Part shown: positions 63,802 through 64,000 of the stretch, piece after piece
Layout: each line of letters begins with the position of its first letter
Position numbering within the stretch: the stretch's first letter is position 1
Assembly: GCA_030533445.1 (NCBI GenBank)
Contig: JARPUW010000032.1
Location: forward strand, 28,128-92,127
Reading direction: 5' to 3'
Source: Cyprinodon diabolis
Lineage: Eukaryota > Chordata > Actinopteri > Cyprinodontiformes > Cyprinodontidae
Length of the DNA stretch: 64,000 bases
Notes under the pieces: generated by a model
Databases searched by the model: none
Told to the model about the DNA's origin: nothing
The model's input: only the letters and a program-made list of their open reading frames with translations
Made by a program: the position numbers and the translations under genes

Positions 63802-64000
63802 AGTAGATTTGAGCAGATGTTTTTGGTTCCAAGCTTCAAAACAGAAGTTGAGGCCAAAACGCTCTTTTCACAGTGAGATAATGCCATTTTGGCCTCTGGA
63901 GTTGTAACAGACAAACCATTAATGATACAGCCATGATCTTTTCTGGCAATCATCTAGAGCTGAAAACGAACAATATAAAGTAGATTTGAGCAGATGTTTT
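63802..64000 (+). repeat. HOR unit, partial (A monomer plus 22 bases)
   Basis: A complete type A monomer with G167 (63802-63978), then 22 bases of the following copy, cut by the window edge. The T-run ends before the site that would show whether it is type B. Confidence 0.85.

Larger units (their letters stand above)
1..64000 (+). repeat. Satellite DNA array, 177/178-bp monomer, about 361 copies
   Basis: The window is entirely head-to-tail copies of one monomer, all in one orientation, with no foreign insertion and no inversion. Both window edges lie inside the array. Most copies are 177 bp; those with an extra G after site 46 are 178 bp. Copies differ from the consensus at only a few sites each, mostly at recurring diagnostic positions. 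Size, about 38% GC and higher-order organisation fit a centromeric or pericentromeric satellite of a eukaryote; that location is inference. I could not match the monomer to a named family. Confidence 0.98.
36166..64000 (+). repeat. Region 5: homogeneous HOR domain built from monomer types A-N
   Basis: Almost every monomer falls into one of 14 types defined by shared diagnostic bases, and private mutations are nearly absent. Two modules, K-L-M-N and H-I-J, are reused repeatedly within units. Module switches happen at monomer boundaries. Units that start with type A begin at 41654, 45552, 49097, 56358, 60080 and 63802. Confidence 0.86.

Noticed and set aside
1..64000. CRISPR array
   Set aside because: The repeats are direct and regular, but the whole 177 bp is repeated with no unique spacers and there are no cas genes.
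1..64000. Primate alpha satellite, Arabidopsis 180-bp repeat or another named centromeric family
   Set aside because: The monomer length is similar, but the sequence does not resemble the alpha satellite or Arabidopsis repeat as I know them. HindIII-ladder satellites occur in several animal groups, but I cannot match this one without a database search (Repbase or Dfam); a high-scoring hit would settle it.
1..64000. Transposon or LTR insertions, tRNA, rRNA or telomeric repeats inside the array
   Set aside because: The monomer register is unbroken from end to end; all spacing deviations are the small indels listed (-13, -4, -1, +1, +2, +3 relative to 177), leaving no room for an insertion.
1..64000. 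Inverted orientation blocks within the array
   Set aside because: I looked for the reverse complement of the start motif and of the HindIII-flanking sequence along the window and found every monomer in the same orientation.

Overview
The whole 64 kb window is one uninterrupted tandem satellite array. By hand I tile it as 361 complete head-to-tail monomers plus a 22-base partial at the right edge. All copies lie in the same orientation, mostly 177 bp (consensus GC about 38%) or 178 bp (one extra G after monomer site 46). Rare indel forms are 164, 173, 176, 179 and 180 bp. I see no protein-coding gene, RNA gene, transposon insertion, telomeric repeat or non-satellite sequence. This is typical of constitutive heterochromatin, probably centromeric or pericentromeric, in a eukaryote. 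Monomer length, AT-richness and multi-monomer higher-order repeats (HORs) fit a centromeric array, but I cannot match the monomer to a named family or a species. It is not primate alpha satellite or the Arabidopsis 180-bp repeat as I know them.

Monomer numbering used here starts at the motif agtag. Landmarks are: a HindIII site (30-35) that I saw wherever I looked, a perfect 10-bp inverted repeat (arms 49-58 and 86-95, 27-base loop), the single consensus CpG (59-60), a CATTAATG palindrome (116-123), an XbaI site (152-157, lost when site 157 is T) and a TATAAAG motif across the monomer junction. Single-base variants at about 25 diagnostic sites sort the monomers into types and reveal several layers of higher-order structure.

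Layout. Region 1 (1-15788) is a mosaic of long duplicated blocks, including a 14-monomer block with a copy 6208 bp downstream and an 8-monomer tandem of 1417 bp. Region 2 (15789-20575) is heterogeneous, rich in private variants, and looks like an older relic. Region 3 (20576-28029) is an 8-monomer HOR (1420 bp) with 7-, 9- and 10-monomer derivatives; it appears to derive from a 9-monomer order in region 1 by one intra-monomer crossover. Block 28030-28915 repeats region 1 order. Region 4 (28916-36165) is again heterogeneous, shares private variants with region 2, and carries precursor forms of the right-hand HOR. Region 5 (36166-64000) is homogeneous and built from 14 monomer types A to N. Its regular unit is a 21-monomer HOR of 3722 bp (order A B C D E F G H I J K L M N K L M N H I J), with the last two full units in direct tandem.

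Types A-N by diagnostic base: A, site 167 G; B, 178 bp with A28; C, G45 plus G61, A64 and G93; D, A22 with T64; E, 178 bp with C139; F, 178 bp with G71 and G80; G, 177 bp with A28 and T157; H, C64; I, C25, T29, T40 and G45; J, A22 with A64; K, T103; L, C25, T40 and A41; M, 178 bp with A24, A28, G71 and G80; N, consensus with T157.

There are no genes to work together. The interest lies in array evolution (unequal crossover in monomer register, hybrid monomers, slippage indels) and in the conserved dyad structure of the monomer, which lacks a CENP-B box. All assignments were made by eye on diagnostic bases, not by alignment.
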